Both the position numbers and the translations under genes were made by a program. Under the pieces are notes generated by a model. It did not search any database, was not told where the DNA came from, and was given only the letters and a program-made list of their open reading frames with translations. A stretch of 64,000 bases of DNA from the NCBI GenBank assembly GCA_003415625.1, contig PYIU01000005.1, positions 1,555,001 to 1,619,000 of the forward strand. The letters run 5' to 3'. Source of the DNA: Aquanectria penicillioides (Eukaryota; Ascomycota; Sordariomycetes; Hypocreales; Nectriaceae). Positions 37,722 to 49,560 of this stretch are shown piece by piece; position 1 is the first letter of the stretch; every line of letters starts with the position of its first letter.

Positions 37722-39633
37722 ATGTCCGCCAAGTCGATCCTCGAGGCCGACGGCAAGGCCATCCTCAACTACCACCTCACTCGTGCTCCCGTCATCAAGC
37801 CGAGCCCTCTTCCCGCTCCCACCACTCACAACCCTCCCTCCCGCCTGGCCTCTCTGCACTTCCCTGAGGATGCCAACGTCAACGACGTCCTGAACCAGGC
37901 CGAGGTCACCTACCCTTGGCTCCTCCAGCCCGGTGCCAAGTTCGTCGCCAAGCCCGACCAGCTCATCAAGCGACGAGGGAAGAGCGGTCTCCTCGCCCTC
38001 AACAAGACCTGGCCCGAGGCCAAGGCCTGGGTTGCTGAGCGTGCCGGTAAGGAGCAGAAGGTTGAGCACACTGTTGGCGTTCTCCGACAATTCCTTGTCG
38101 AGCCCTTTGTCCCTCACCCTCAAGACACCGAGTACTACATCAACATCAACTCTGTCCGAGATGTAAGTTGCCGATTGTTCTCCTTTGTTTTCCTTTTATC
38201 TTTGTCTGTTGTCGAGTTTTTCTTTGTGAGGAGGGGTGACTTTCCGCGGGGTGGCTGTGGGCCATGTGAGTCAAGTTTTGAAATTGTCCAACAACTTGAG
38301 ACTTTTTGAATTCACGAAGTAGGGGAAGGAAATTTTGAGGTTCAAGCCAGACGGGGGAGGGCCAGCGGAAAGATGTATTCCATTTCCGAGTTGGCAAGTC
38401 GGAACTGGGTGCGTTTTGTGGGCTCCTCAAAACAGGTGCCGGTAATCAGAATTCCACCGGCCCGGGCGAACGGATGCCTCGATAAGATCTCCTCCGAACC
38501 GACCGAACCCTGGCCCAAGTTCGGGGGGCGCTCCGCAAACCCACTCACACCCGCGATATCAAGTTGCTTACATTGGATCCGTTTACTAATATGGATATGT
38601 GTATAGGGCGACTGGATTCTCTTCACCCACGAAGGTGGTGTTGATGTTGGTGATGTCGACGCCAAGGCTGAGAAGCTTCTCATCCCCGTCGACCTCGCTG
38701 AGTACCCCTCCAACGAGGAGATTGCTTCCACTCTTCTCAAGAAAGTTCCCGAGGGTGTTCACAATGTCCTTGTTGACTTCATCACCCGCCTCTATGCCGT
38801 CTACGTCGACTGCCAGTTTACATACCTCGAGATCAACCCCTTGGTGGTGATCCCCAACGAGGACAAGACCTCTGCCGAAGTTCACTTCCTGGATCTTGCT
38901 GCCAAGCTTGACCAGACTGCCGACTTCGAGTGTGGTGTCAAGTGGGCCATTGCTCGATCTCCCGCTGCTCTCGGCCTCACCAATGTTGCCCCGCCTCCGG
39001 CGACAAGGTCAACATCGATGCTGGCCCCCCATGGAGTTCCCTGCTCCCTTTGGCCGTGAGCTGACCAAGGAAGAGGCTTACATCGCCGACCTCGATGCTA
39101 AGACCGGTGCTTCCCTGAAGCTCACCGTTCTCAACCCCAAGGGCCGCATCTGGACCCTTGTTGCCGGTGGTGGTGCTTCCGTCGTTTACGCCGATGCCAT
39201 CGCCTCAGTTGGCTTCGCCGACGAGCTCGCCAACTACGGTGAGTACTCTGGTGCTCCCACCGAGTCTCAGACCTACCACTACGCCCGAACTGTCCTGGAC
39301 CTCCTCCTCCGCGCCCCCGAGTCCGAGAAGGGCAAGGTTCTCTTCATCGGTGGTGGTATTGCCAACTTCACCAACGTCGCCAGCACCTTCAAGGGTGTCA
39401 TCCGCGCTCTCCGGGACTTCGCCCCCAAGCTCATCGAGCACAAGGTCCAGATCTGGGTCCGTCGTGCCGGTCCCAACTACCAGGAGGGTCTTAAGAACAT
39501 GAAGGCCGCTACCCAGGAGCTCGGCCTCAACGCCAAGATCTTCGGTCCTGAGATGCACGTCTCTGGTATCGTGCCCCTGGCCCTCGTCCCCGGCAAGTGG
39601 GAGGAGAGCAAAGCCCAGGAGTTCCAGGGTTAA
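37722..39633 (+). CDS. ACL2: ATP-citrate lyase subunit 2 (N-terminal half, ATP-grasp/citrate-binding), two apparent 1-nt assembly gaps
   Basis: Partner of ACL1 in cytosolic acetyl-CoA production. It carries the ATP-grasp and citrate-binding domains that in animals are fused to the ACL1-like half. Exons are 37722-38162 and 38607-39633; the 444-nt intron starts GTAAGT and ends TATAG. With two bases restored the protein is about 489 residues. Visible are [20 protein letters not shown], the ATP-grasp [17 protein letters not shown] and [11 protein letters not shown], the citrate-binding [20 protein letters not shown], and [20 protein letters not shown]. Breaks are in C-runs at 38989-38992 and 39025-39030; adding one C to each gives [19 protein letters not shown] and rejoins the frame. 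The pair of shifts encloses only about a dozen codons. Confidence 0.95.
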
Positions 39634-41468
39634 ATGATATGAGAAAAAAAGACCATTTAAGCCGGGTGCTCCATGTGTTTTTTTATGAAAGGGCTCTGGC
39701 ATAGATCGCGGGGTGCAGGTACAACAGATAGGATACCTGAGGGGTGACCATGTGTTTCGCTGTACTTTGCAAGATAGATTGGGAGGGACAGCAGGTGATG
39801 CAAATTCCAAGGCTCTCGACCATGAAGCGGTTGAGAAGCTGTGTATGGTAGTATGTCAGCTACGACGAAAGAGAGAAAGCTAATAGATTACCTGATGACA
39901 ACTTTTGTAAAGCGCAATGAAATCAACATGTGATGACTCGTTTTTTGTCCAGAATCTCCACCTTGGTATCGCGAGAGCCATTGTACACGTAGCATAGCCT
40001 GCCCCTGGTATATCCATGCAGAGTCATCCCGAGCCGGACAGCCTCGTCGTCGTAAAATTGTATCCCCCCCGTAACACCCTGGCACAGGGCTCTCCCGGAA
40101 CTCCCAGGGCGTCTAATGACCCTTGCACACCTCGTCGAATGCATTCACCTTGTCACCTTGTCTTTCACCTCGTCCATGACTGCATTAGCTTCCTTGGCGT
40201 TGTTCTCTCCCACTTACACGCCAGGCCAGGAACGCTTATACCGGTACTTCGCCGCATCGACATATCCTGCATCACGCACGCCTCCTTCAAACCTTCCCCC
40301 TTCAACCCCCCTCTGCCGCCTTCTCTTTCCTACAACCGACCCGTGCAGAACCTTGTGCCACGCGATAAGTCACAAAATCCCATTTGGCAAGAGCCAGAAC
40401 AGAGCGGGATTTAATTGAAAACGAGACTTAATAAAAAACAAAAAGATACATCCAACTCCCGATATCGCCCCTTTCCAATCCCTCTGTTGAGTTACGCCTC
40501 CCGAACCACAAACGTCCTGCAATCGGCCGGCGCAAAAGCTACCCTTCCTATTCGAAAAACAAAAAATGGCAAAAAATGGCACCATGCACATACAGTTGTG
40601 TTTGCAGGAAGCGGCAAAGAGGCGAGGGAAAAGTGAGGCAAGAGGGATAAAAAAAAAAAAAAACTAAAGGACACCCCCAACCGCCATGGGTGACTTCTAT
40701 AGGTCCCTGTTTCGCCAAAAAAGAACGAGGCTGACTATTTGTTTGAGTTGCCTTGATTTGATGTCCCCCCCTTCCCCTCTAACCTGCATCTTTGGGTTCT
40801 CTCTCTGTCGCTCTCTCTCTCTCTCCCTCATTTTTCCCACACACACACCCCCCGGCCAAACCACGGGCTTCGTGTGTGCAAGAATACGTGGTGCCATCAA
40901 TCGGGCTGCGACGCATGTTTGGATCCCAAAGGGTTGAAAAAACAAAAAAAAAACTGCAAGTAAACGAAAACGAATCGAAACAGAACCATTAAAACCCAAA
41001 AGTGTAACCGTTAAAGTAAACCAAAACAGAAAAACAAGGAATACCGAGGTTACATTGCATGGGGAGAGAGAGAGAGAGAGAAATTGAGAGACGGCCAGAG
41101 AGAGGCTCTGTTCTTGATACCTCAAACTTCCACGTCTTCCGAGGATCCAAAGTGGGAAGTCGGTACGTCACGATACCTCAAAGAGGGACTCAGCCTCCGA
41201 CTCAGACACTGACCAGACGCGCAAGACAAGATACAAACAAGAGACACCCCTGGCATCCATCGCCTCCGAAACATAAAAAAAAAAATTCAATCATCTCGTC
41301 CTCATCCTCTTCACCCTCGTCAGCTTTTTCTCCAGGTCCAGCTTCGTTAGTGAGTCCCCATTCGCGCCAACGGCGGGTTCCCACCCCTCCTCAAGCACTA
41401 ATACCAGAGGCCATCCATCTAGACCAATCCCCTCTTCAACAGAGCGCTGCATTACCAAAGCCGAATCA
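39634..41468. other. Intergenic right of ACL2, low-complexity tracts
   Basis: ACL2 3' flank followed by A-, T- and C-rich sequence, with A runs near 40650 and a GA repeat at 41064-41081. The part from 41280 to 41468 is a C/T-rich leader before a small ORF. No other gene is supported. Confidence 0.55.
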
Positions 41469-41666
41469 ATGGCCGCCGAGACCAAGTCTCTCCTCGTCAA
41501 CGCCTGCTGCCCATCGTGCTGCCACGCAGCCGATCTGGGCGAGCATGGCTACTGTCTTCCTTGCAACACAAACCCCCTCTGCCCGACCGTTGAGGAGGAC
41601 ATCGAGAATATGGTGCGCGCCACCAGAAAGGATAATCGGAAAGTTCGCAAGGGCAGCAAAAAGTAA
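41469..41666 (+). CDS. Small cysteine-rich protein, unknown
   Basis: A 65-residue frame starts in a good context (ATCAATGG) after a C/T-rich leader. Eight Cys fall in the first 40 residues, as NACCPSCCHA, then GYCLPCNTNPLC. The rest is charged and helical (TVEEDIENMVRATRKDNRK), ending KVRKGSKK. The spacing CxxCC...CxxC...C could bind zinc. There is no signal peptide, so a secreted effector is unlikely. The Cys pattern and basic tail look non-random, but I recognise no family and coding status is uncertain. Confidence 0.45.
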   Translation: MAAETKSLLVNACCPSCCHAADLGEHGYCLPCNTNPLCPTVEEDIENMVRATRKDNRKVRKGSKK

Positions 41667-42098
41667 CATGATCAAGATCGAGTAAGAGGCTCTTGCTTGG
41701 GGCCGCTGTCGTGATGATGTTTTTTGCTCTGGAAAAGGTCCGCGACTTGCGGCAATGCACAGCACGTATGAGCGGACTGGGACATGGATGGATGGATGGA
41801 TGGAATGAATCAAAGCCATATATAGCAGCCAGGACGGCGCACCGCACGGCAGAATCAGTCTGCCGTCGCGACGCATCCGTGTATAATGAAATGGAAAAAA
41901 GGTCAATTGATCAAAGCCAAATTTGGCACCTAAGAAGAGCTCAGCTCAAAGACAGAAGTCCCTGTCTACTGGTATCATAATACACCAACGAATAGTCTCC
42001 ACCTCTCTCTCACTCATCGTTAAAATATAAAATCTATCCCCTTCCTCAACGCAACACCTGAAAAAAAAGACATTACCTCTACTTTATCCTTCCTTGCC
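41667..42098. other. Spacer with GGAT tandem repeat
   Basis: 3' flanks of the small Cys-rich ORF and of the GAS gene. A GGAT tetranucleotide tract lies near 41784-41803. No gene is seen. Confidence 0.6.
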
Positions 42099-43741
42099 TT
42101 ACAAAGCAAACATCATAGCAGCCAAAGGCAATGCGATGGCCCACATCACGGGCTGGAATGCGCTGGCAGCGCCATTCTTATCGGAGCCGCTGGTACTGTT
42201 GGACGAGGAGTTGGCCTGGTGGCTAGTGGTGTTGCCAGTTGCGCTGCCAGTATCAGCCTCGTTCTTGCCTGAGTAGTTGGTCTCGTCATCTTCGAGAGGA
42301 ACAACCTTGAGGCCGGTCATGGTGGTTCCATCAGCGTTCTTGACCTCAAGAGTAACGTCCCAGCTCGAGATGGTGACAATCTTGCCACTGGGCTTGGGGC
42401 TGATGCCATTCTTGATAAGCTTCTGGGCGCCATCGGGAGTGGCGGGGAGAGTGAAGTTGCTGTCAAAGCCGCTTTCCTTGATGAGACTGGACTTGCAAGT
42501 CGGTGCCTTGGTTGAATCCTTGGTGGCATCCTCAGCCTGGATGCTCTTCCAGTCGAGCTTAGCGAACTGGTTCTTGAGGCGGTTATAATCACCGAGGATC
42601 TGAAGACTATCATTCTTGATCTGGACAAGACCATAGTTGTTGTCTTCCTCGGTGTACTCATACACGACTCCGCCAGAGAAGACAGGCATCATCTTGTCGC
42701 CGTACATGGCTTGGGTCTCATTCCAGTATCGGGCTGGGGAGTGTTGCAGCCATATTCACTAAAAAAGACGGGAACAGAGGAATCCTTGAAGCCAGCAGTC
42801 AATTTGTCGAAGGAGGAGCTCTCGTATGTGGCGTCAGGGCCGCACCAACTGTACGAGTTGAGGGCAAAGACATCAGCACGGCTTTCGTCGTTCTTCTCGC
42901 TCTCCATGGAGCATTGGAAGTAGTTCCAGGAGTCCCAGAGGACGTCGCGGACATCAGCAGCGGAATAACCGACAGGGATCTGGCGCTTGATGTTCTTCTT
43001 GATATAGTTCTTGATGTCGCGAGTAACGGCACGGATGTACTGGGGCGAGTACTGGCCGGTTTTCTCATCGTTGATAACCTCATTGCCGGAGAAGAACAAC
43101 AGGGTGTTTGGGTAGTTGCTGAATGCCTCGACGATGGCAAAGGTACGGTTGAGGTATTCGGTGTAGTAGCTCTCCCAGGGGTTAATGGACGTAAGGGCCT
43201 CGCCGGGCAGGGGGGAGTTAACATCGAGCATCATGTACATGCCAGCCTGTTGCGCCATTAGACTGATACTCATTGCCGAGTAGCGCTGCTTCCTTGTGAG
43301 GCAGAATATGGCATCATGTTACTTACAGCGTTGAAGATACTGGCACAGTCATCGTGGTTGATGTTAGGATCCAGGTTGTAGACACGAATAGCGTTGATAC
43401 CGAGGATCTGCATGAGAGCAGCATCTCGAAGACACTGTTCCTTGTGGCTGAGAGGATCCTTTCCAGTGGTAGGATCGTAGCCAGCACTACCACCGGGCTG
43501 GTAGGCCATGCCCACAACTTGGAAGCGCTTGCCGGTCTTGGAGTTGACAAATTCGTTTCCTTGGATGGTGAGAGGCTGGACGGCGCTGACAACCGTGGCC
43601 GCGAGGGCCATGAGGGCAGCGTTGATCTGGAGGTTGTTATCAGCTATGAACTTGTAGTATTTTTCGCAACACAAATAGACAGAGAGACCTTGGGCGGCCG
43701 GGAAATCGAGTTGCTGGATGTAGTAGGAGACTTACAAGCAT
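42099..43741 (-). CDS. GPI-anchored 1,3-beta-glucanosyltransferase, GH72 (GAS/GEL family), one apparent 1-nt assembly gap
   Basis: A cell-surface enzyme that cuts and religates beta-1,3-glucan to lengthen wall glucan. Exons are 43741-43736 (ATG CTT only), 43626-43327 and 43246-42099, giving 484 residues with one base restored. The first two residues join INAALMALAATVVSA to form the signal peptide. The GH72 domain shows GNEFVNSKTGKRFQVVGMAY, the acid/base Glu in FFSGNEVIND (about 158) and the nucleophile Glu in VPVFFSEYGCN (about 266). After the domain come a Cys-poor region, a Ser/Asn-rich stalk (SSSNSTSGSDKNGAASAF) and a hydrophobic tail PVMWAIALPLAAMMFAL for GPI anchoring. There is no CBM43 module, as in the Gel1/Gel2 type. 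The break at 42731-42733 needs one C to turn NTPQPDTGM into NTPQPRYWNETQAMYGD. Confidence 0.93.
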
Positions 43742-44569
43742 GATAATTAGTGGTTTGGGTTGGGTTGCTGAGAAGAGTTTCGAAACGTCGAATGGGGGGG
43801 ATGGATTAAAACTAGTGTTGTAGAAGTTTCGTTGTGGTGGATCGCTGACGATTTACCTCACTGCCACATGAGTGAGTTGAGTGATAAGGCGAGAGTTGGA
43901 GATGACGCGAGACAAGGCGCACAAAAAAAAAAGGCGCGCGAGAGCAGGATCGTGTCTGGAAGGAGCGACGAGAATTGAACGAGACCACAGCCCAAAGGAG
44001 AAGGACCGGGCGAAAAGCAGGCGAAAGGAGTGTTGTTGAGAGAAAGTTGAGAAGTTACAAAATGAGTGTGGGGGAGGAAGAGAGGAAGAGGAAGAGGATG
44101 AGGGAAGTCTGACAGACGCACACACAAGAGACTGGGCTGGCAAAGTAGTAAAGTCGCAGCAGATGGGCAACCTCAAATAAGGTAGGCTCGATGGGGCGCG
44201 GGGGGGGTGAAGGGGACGAAGGGCCAGGCCAAGACCAGGACCAAGACTTCCGTAAAGGCAGAGGCCGGCCCCCATGATTGATTGCTCTGCCGCAAGACGA
44301 CATCAAGCGCTGTCCTGCAAAGGTAGGTGCTACTCTCTCTCTGACAACCCAAACATCGTCCCGGCCTTCAACCTTGCCCCAAAGCAGACTGGGCTCCTCC
44401 GACACGGGGTTGCGGCCCCTGTTCCCTGGCCCTTGGCCGTCCATACTACGGGACATAGTACGGCCGTGCTTGATCCGGCTTCCTCATGGACACCAACGGA
44501 GGCAGGAGGGGCAAATGGGCCAAGGCTTTTTCAAACAGGCTATTATGGGCCAAGCTACGGGCCAGGCTG

Positions 44570-44586
44570 CCTAGGTACCTACATAC
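44570..44586. repeat. Dispersed 17-mer CCTAGGTACCTACATAC, copy 2
   Basis: Identical to 13142-13158; the first 12 bases recur also at 60962-60973. All three lie in intergenic DNA. Confidence 0.85.
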
Positions 44587-45461
44587 GGTAGGTACGGATA
44601 CACACATAGAGGATGGTACATAGGGGCCAGACCCTGAGGAACAAGCTCATCAACCCAACGCCCCGAGTGGCCAGGAGTCACCACCTGTCGTGCACCAGGT
44701 CCCCAGACTTCCATCACCCACAGCATCTAGACGAGCGAATAGAGCTGCCGGGCTGACGCCCATTAACAGCGGGTCCGCGACCAGCCAGCGACCGCCCCAG
44801 TCACTGGCCACTCACAGGCCACTCACCGGCCGCCGTTGACGGTTCCTGGTCCCACCACGTTTTTCTTCCCCTCCAGCGGCACCACTCTAGACCCCTCCCC
44901 CCCCTTGTTCCGTCCTTTTGAGGTGGTACCTTGCATTAGCGGCCTGCCTCTCAGGTCGCGCGGGTATTACTCACCTGACCTCTCCTGTCCACCACAAGTG
45001 AAATTACACCCAAGCATCCTTTGTACAAGGTAAGAAGGTGTGGCACTCTTGGCTGCCCCCCTTGCCCACTCCAGCAGGGCTCTAGTATGGGCTCTAGCAC
45101 AGGACACATGCGACAGCTGCAATGGAGACATCCACACCCATCACAGATCGCAATTCTCATCCGCCACCCACCGCCTCTTTCCAATGCTCCCAAGACCATC
45201 AAGACCACCAAGACGTCCGAGCCGCTTCTAAGCCACCTTCCAAGACGGCCCGGCCTTGTTCCAAGATGCTTCCGAGATGCCTCAAGATGATCCCCACAGA
45301 CTGCTGCTTCAATACGAATCCCAAGAGCATGCCTCACCGGTGCCTCGCCGGAGCTGCGCCTTTCTGGGCACCGCAAACCAATCCACATCCCTCATGTATT
45401 TCAAATGAGAGTATCCTCCCGACTTCTTGGAACTTCTTGGAACTCCTCTGCCGCTTGCTTG

Positions 45462-45477
45462 CCCCCCCCCCCCCCCC
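45462..45477. repeat. Poly-C tract, 16 nt
   Basis: An uninterrupted C run in intergenic DNA; true length uncertain given homopolymer errors in this assembly. Confidence 0.9.
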
Positions 45478-47896
45478 GTCCCGCTCAATACGCTCATATC
45501 CATCCGTATGCGCCAAGATCAGTTTTCTCGTTTCCCTCCAGACCATGATCATTTTACGCACACAACCAAGATATCGATGTGCTCTACCGAACCCCTTAAA
45601 CTCTTAGTCATTATTTGCCGTGGCTAACAATGCATGCATGTATCTGGGGCCAGAAATGACGTTCAGCCCCAAACTACTATGCGTCTGTGTGGTCTCCTCA
45701 CTCCCTTGAGCGGCCTTGGGGCGGAAAAAATAACACCGGAGAAGCGAGCCACGAGGATTATGGAGGAATGCCTCAAAATGGACTAGGGCAACGTTTGACT
45801 CTTACAACACTCTTCTAATGCTGCGTCAATTTCCTCTTGTCCGTTGTACTCATTAGAGAAGTATTGACCTCGTAACACCCATCTCTCAAGGGCTGCTTTC
45901 TTTTTCTATACCACGCCCGTCTCTCGGCCAAAGAAGGGCTTTTCGACACCAGCCAACCAAAAAACTTGGGTAGTTGAAGCTGGGTGTCAAACCAAACGTT
46001 TCTTAGCCACTTTCACTCTCGAAGCGGCGGCCGATTTCTGCAAGGGCCCCTGCCAGTCCCTGCCAGCACCTTTCAGATCTTGAGCCCCTGGTTCCACTCC
46101 GCCGTTCCCCTTCCAGCGGCCTCGGCCGAGGCTCTTCATGACAATGTTGCATGGCTGAACTCCGCACCATTCCATCTACAATGGTCGCTCGCTGCACTCG
46201 CCTCGTATACCAAACGCTAGGCGAGTTGACCGGGCGCAGACGAAGGATGTCACTGCGTCTAAATTCTCGCTCACACATGAGAGGCAGTCAGTGGTAAGTG
46301 CTTGTCCCCACGAATCCATCTCATCTTCTCATCCATGCCCACGGATTGGGCCCTCCCACAGCAGATGTTGAAACAGGACCCTGCAAGGATGTGCCCCCGA
46401 AGACCAGGAGCCAACCGTTTAAAAAAAAATCTTCTTTTTCTTCCTACCTGAATCAACTTCAGACCAGATCCCACTTCTGAGGTTAACAAGGGAGGCACTG
46501 AGTCTCCTCCGACCCACTGATTCGCGTATACAGCCAAAGCAACTCGGGGCCACCCCACGCCAACGCACCAGTTATGCCACCACTTCTGACAGAGACGGGT
46601 CGTCCATCCCTCGCGTCCCAAACTTTGCACATGAGCGTGTCTCTGGCCACTTCTATTGGCTCCGCGACATTCTGAATTCCAAGCAGCCCTTCGGGCTGAA
46701 CATGATCCACCCGCACGCTCCCGCTGTTTGTTATCTGATAGGACATGTCCTCTTTGCCCAATACAAAATTGTTGTGTCTCATTGATGGCTCGCACCGCTC
46801 TCGTTCAATGCGAGCAAGTTGTCGATGGTGCTATATTGGTATACTTCTATTCACCCCATGTCCCTGCTGATTAAGCGGCTTATGGTTGGTATCGCTCTGA
46901 GGCATTGGGGAATTCCATGGACCGGGAAGTGGTGTTCAAGGTACAATATGTGTCCCAACCAAGTAAGTCCCTTTGGTTTGATACCTCTGTGGGTTTCGTA
47001 ATTCGTTCCCCTCTCGGTACTATGTGGTGTGTCATGTTATTTGGCACAGACTAGGCATCATGATGTCTATAATGGTGTGCATGGTTTATTCCTGTTCTTG
47101 CTTTATTCCGTAGCTGTTCGCATACGGATCAAGGTGTGTCGCGAGTGTTTCTCAATTGCCAACACCCCCCCCTGTTTCCTTATTTCGGCCCGCCAGTTCA
47201 CAGCAGTTTCAACTCCGTTGGTCTCTGTTCTTTTTCTTTAATAGTCTGTCGCATGTTTGAATCATTGTTCATTATTCTTACGGCCAACTTGTCTGCGTGC
47301 CCAGAATTGGGCACTACAGTTTCAGCACCGTGGATTAAATGCTGCCGTTTCAATAACTGCTGCCATTTCAGCCGTTCCATCATCGCCACTACACTGTAAT
47401 TTTAGCCCGGCTGGATCATTCCAGTGGAGCTGCCATCTTCGGAATTAGTGGCTCAGTGTCACAGAATCGCAACAACCAGACGACTAACGCTGCAAACAGA
47501 ATAGACGTGCCGAGTAGTGGGATCACATCGCATCAAGAAGAAACTGGGTCAAAAGCCCATCATGCATAGTTCTCTATACGCATGCGGTAGCCAAGGACAG
47601 CAAAAATACCAAATGCGGGCTGACCAAGTGACCTACCCTGTACCACATGACGCCGTGGCTGATGAAGAGAAGTGCATACATGACTATCAAACTGCAATAG
47701 TCGTTGCTTTTTAGAAACAAGATTCGACATGCTTTGACCAGATAGGCAACCCCAAGCCACTTGAAATAGAAGATGTCCATTCCGGTGACTCTGTCAGATA
47801 TGATGTTTGGGTAAATAAAGTTTCCAGAGTTACACTGGTCTGCTCGAAGGTCGATGCCATAGCACCAGTCACGCCGTCGCAGACCCCGACCCGACC

Positions 47897-48715
47897 ATGG
47901 CCGGAAGAAAAATAGGCCCCTCCTCCACCATCCTCCACCGCATCTCTGTCGCTTCGCCTATGCCTCCTCGCTGTCTCGCTACCACCTTCGCCCGTCTCAT
48001 CGCCGTGCCAATTCGCCGCTCCATCCCGTTCCAAGTCCGCACAATGGCTTCTCTCCCCGCCGACCGCCGCCCCATCGTCCTCTCCGGCCCTTCGGGCGTC
48101 GGCAAGGGCACGCTGTACAAGATGCTCCGCGACCGCCACCCGGACACCTTCACATTGTCCGTCTCGCACACCACCCGTGGCCCGCGGCCCGGCGAGGCTG
48201 ACGGCGTCGACTACTTCTTCGTGCCCATGGAGGAGTTCGAGGACCTCATCGCCAAGGACGGCTTCGTCGAACATGCCAAGTTCGGCGGCAACCGCTACGG
48301 CACCAGCAAGATGACCATCGAGGAGCAGACCAAGAAGGGCAAGGTTGTCGTTCTGGACATTGAGATGGAGGTGCGTTTCCCCTCCCCCTCCCGCTCTCCC
48401 CCCACCAAATCGAATCGCCAAAACCGAGACATTGCACGCTAACATCTAGCACAGGGCGTCAAGCAGATCAAGCAGTCTAGCATCGCCGCCCGCTATGTCT
48501 TCATTGCGCCCCCCTCCAAGGAGGCGCTCGAGTCCCGTCTGCGCGGCCGCGGAACCGAGAAGGAGGAGAGCATCCAGAAGCGCCTCCAGCAGGCTGACAA
48601 TGAGCTCGAGTTCTCCAAGACCCCTGGTGTTCACGACCTCATAATCGTCAACGACAAACTGGAGACCGCCTACAAGACCCTCGAGAGCTTCGTCTACAAG
48701 CCCCTCGATTCTTAA
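47897..48715 (+). CDS. GUK1: Guanylate kinase, possible mitochondrial and cytosolic forms
   Basis: It phosphorylates GMP to GDP with ATP. Exons run to 48370 and from 48455 to 48715 (intron GTGCGT...CACAG). From the ATG at 48044 the protein is 195 residues, the usual cytosolic length, starting MASLPADRRPIVLSGPSGVG with the P-loop GPSGVGKG. GMP-binding residues are seen in SHTTRGPRPGE and DGVDYFF, and the lid in LRGRGTEKEESIQKRL. An in-frame ATG at 47897 adds 49 residues, and one at 47960 adds 28. The extension is rich in Arg, Ser and hydrophobic residues with no Asp or Glu, like a mitochondrial targeting sequence. Which start is used, or both, cannot be told here; the outer limit is given. Confidence 0.92.
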
Positions 48716-49560
48716 AAGTCTATTTCGAAAAAAGGGCATTGACTTTTCGCGCTGGAGTAAAGGTTCACGAAGAAAAAAAAGAAAAAAAAAAAGAATACAA
48801 AGAGGTATGAGCATCCAGGGGCCACTATGTAGATTTGATAGATGTGGCACCAACAATTAGACAAACGTGATCGTGTAGATCCAACACTAGAGGCGCCATA
48901 CATATATATCATGATTCAAGGCGGATCACCTGAACATAACATCGCTTCGTGGCAGGCTAAGTACGCATGCTGAACGTTACTACTGTTGTCATGAAAAAAG
49001 AAATTATTAGAGGGACTTGGGAATGTAGCAAACGTTTGCTTATTATACCCTACAGAGGAGATTCTAGGGAAGACTTGACGAATTTAACACTCTATTGGAG
49101 TATGGGGTAACCGATCTGATTAAAGCATAGGAAATTGTAAAAAGAACTCTCTGGGGGTAACACTAAAACAAATCAAAAAAAAAGTGTAAAGGCGTCCAGC
49201 TGAAATAGAGGTGGCCAAGAAATGTAACGCCAGGTCCCAAACCATTAGCCTGGTTACCTCGAGGTTGATGGTATGCGACTTTTTTCTGGCACCACCTCAT
49301 TTTTTTCCCTTTTCAAGTAACTTGCTCCTGTCATGTTCTCGCTTCGCCACGTCCTTCATTACCACGAAAAGGCCCAGTTACCAACCAGCCTCGTTAAACA
49401 GGCGAGGAGATTGGTGGGGTTGCTGACAAGAAGCAAGGGCTTTTTTTGCTGTAAACTAGGCCGTGAGAGATGTAGAGAGTCGTAAGAATTGCGGGCTACC
49501 CTGCTGCCCAGAGACGCCGTTGCTCCCTCGCCAGCAAAAGTCAAACACACAAACGTCTAC
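48716..49560. other. Convergent 3' flanks GUK1 / CDC10
   Basis: 845 bp between two stop codons; it has A-rich tracts near 48770-48795 and is AT-richer than its surroundings. No gene is seen. Confidence 0.6.

Larger units (their letters stand above)
43742..47896. other. Divergent 4.2 kb spacer GAS gene / guanylate kinase
   Basis: The largest gene-free stretch. It contains the GAS promoter (43.7-44.3 kb, with C/T-rich antisense leader), a CCTAGGTACCTACATAC word at 44570-44586, a run of 16 C at 45462-45477, and AT-richer DNA from 46.8 to 47.8 kb. Open frames on both strands are short and random-looking. An unrecognised ncRNA cannot be excluded. Confidence 0.55.

Noticed and set aside
31596..39633. 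Programmed ribosomal frameshifting or pseudogenes as explanation of the frame breaks
   Set aside because: Breaks occur in eight unrelated housekeeping genes, are all one-base losses with 12 of 13 clearly in G/C runs, and have no slippery heptamer or decay.
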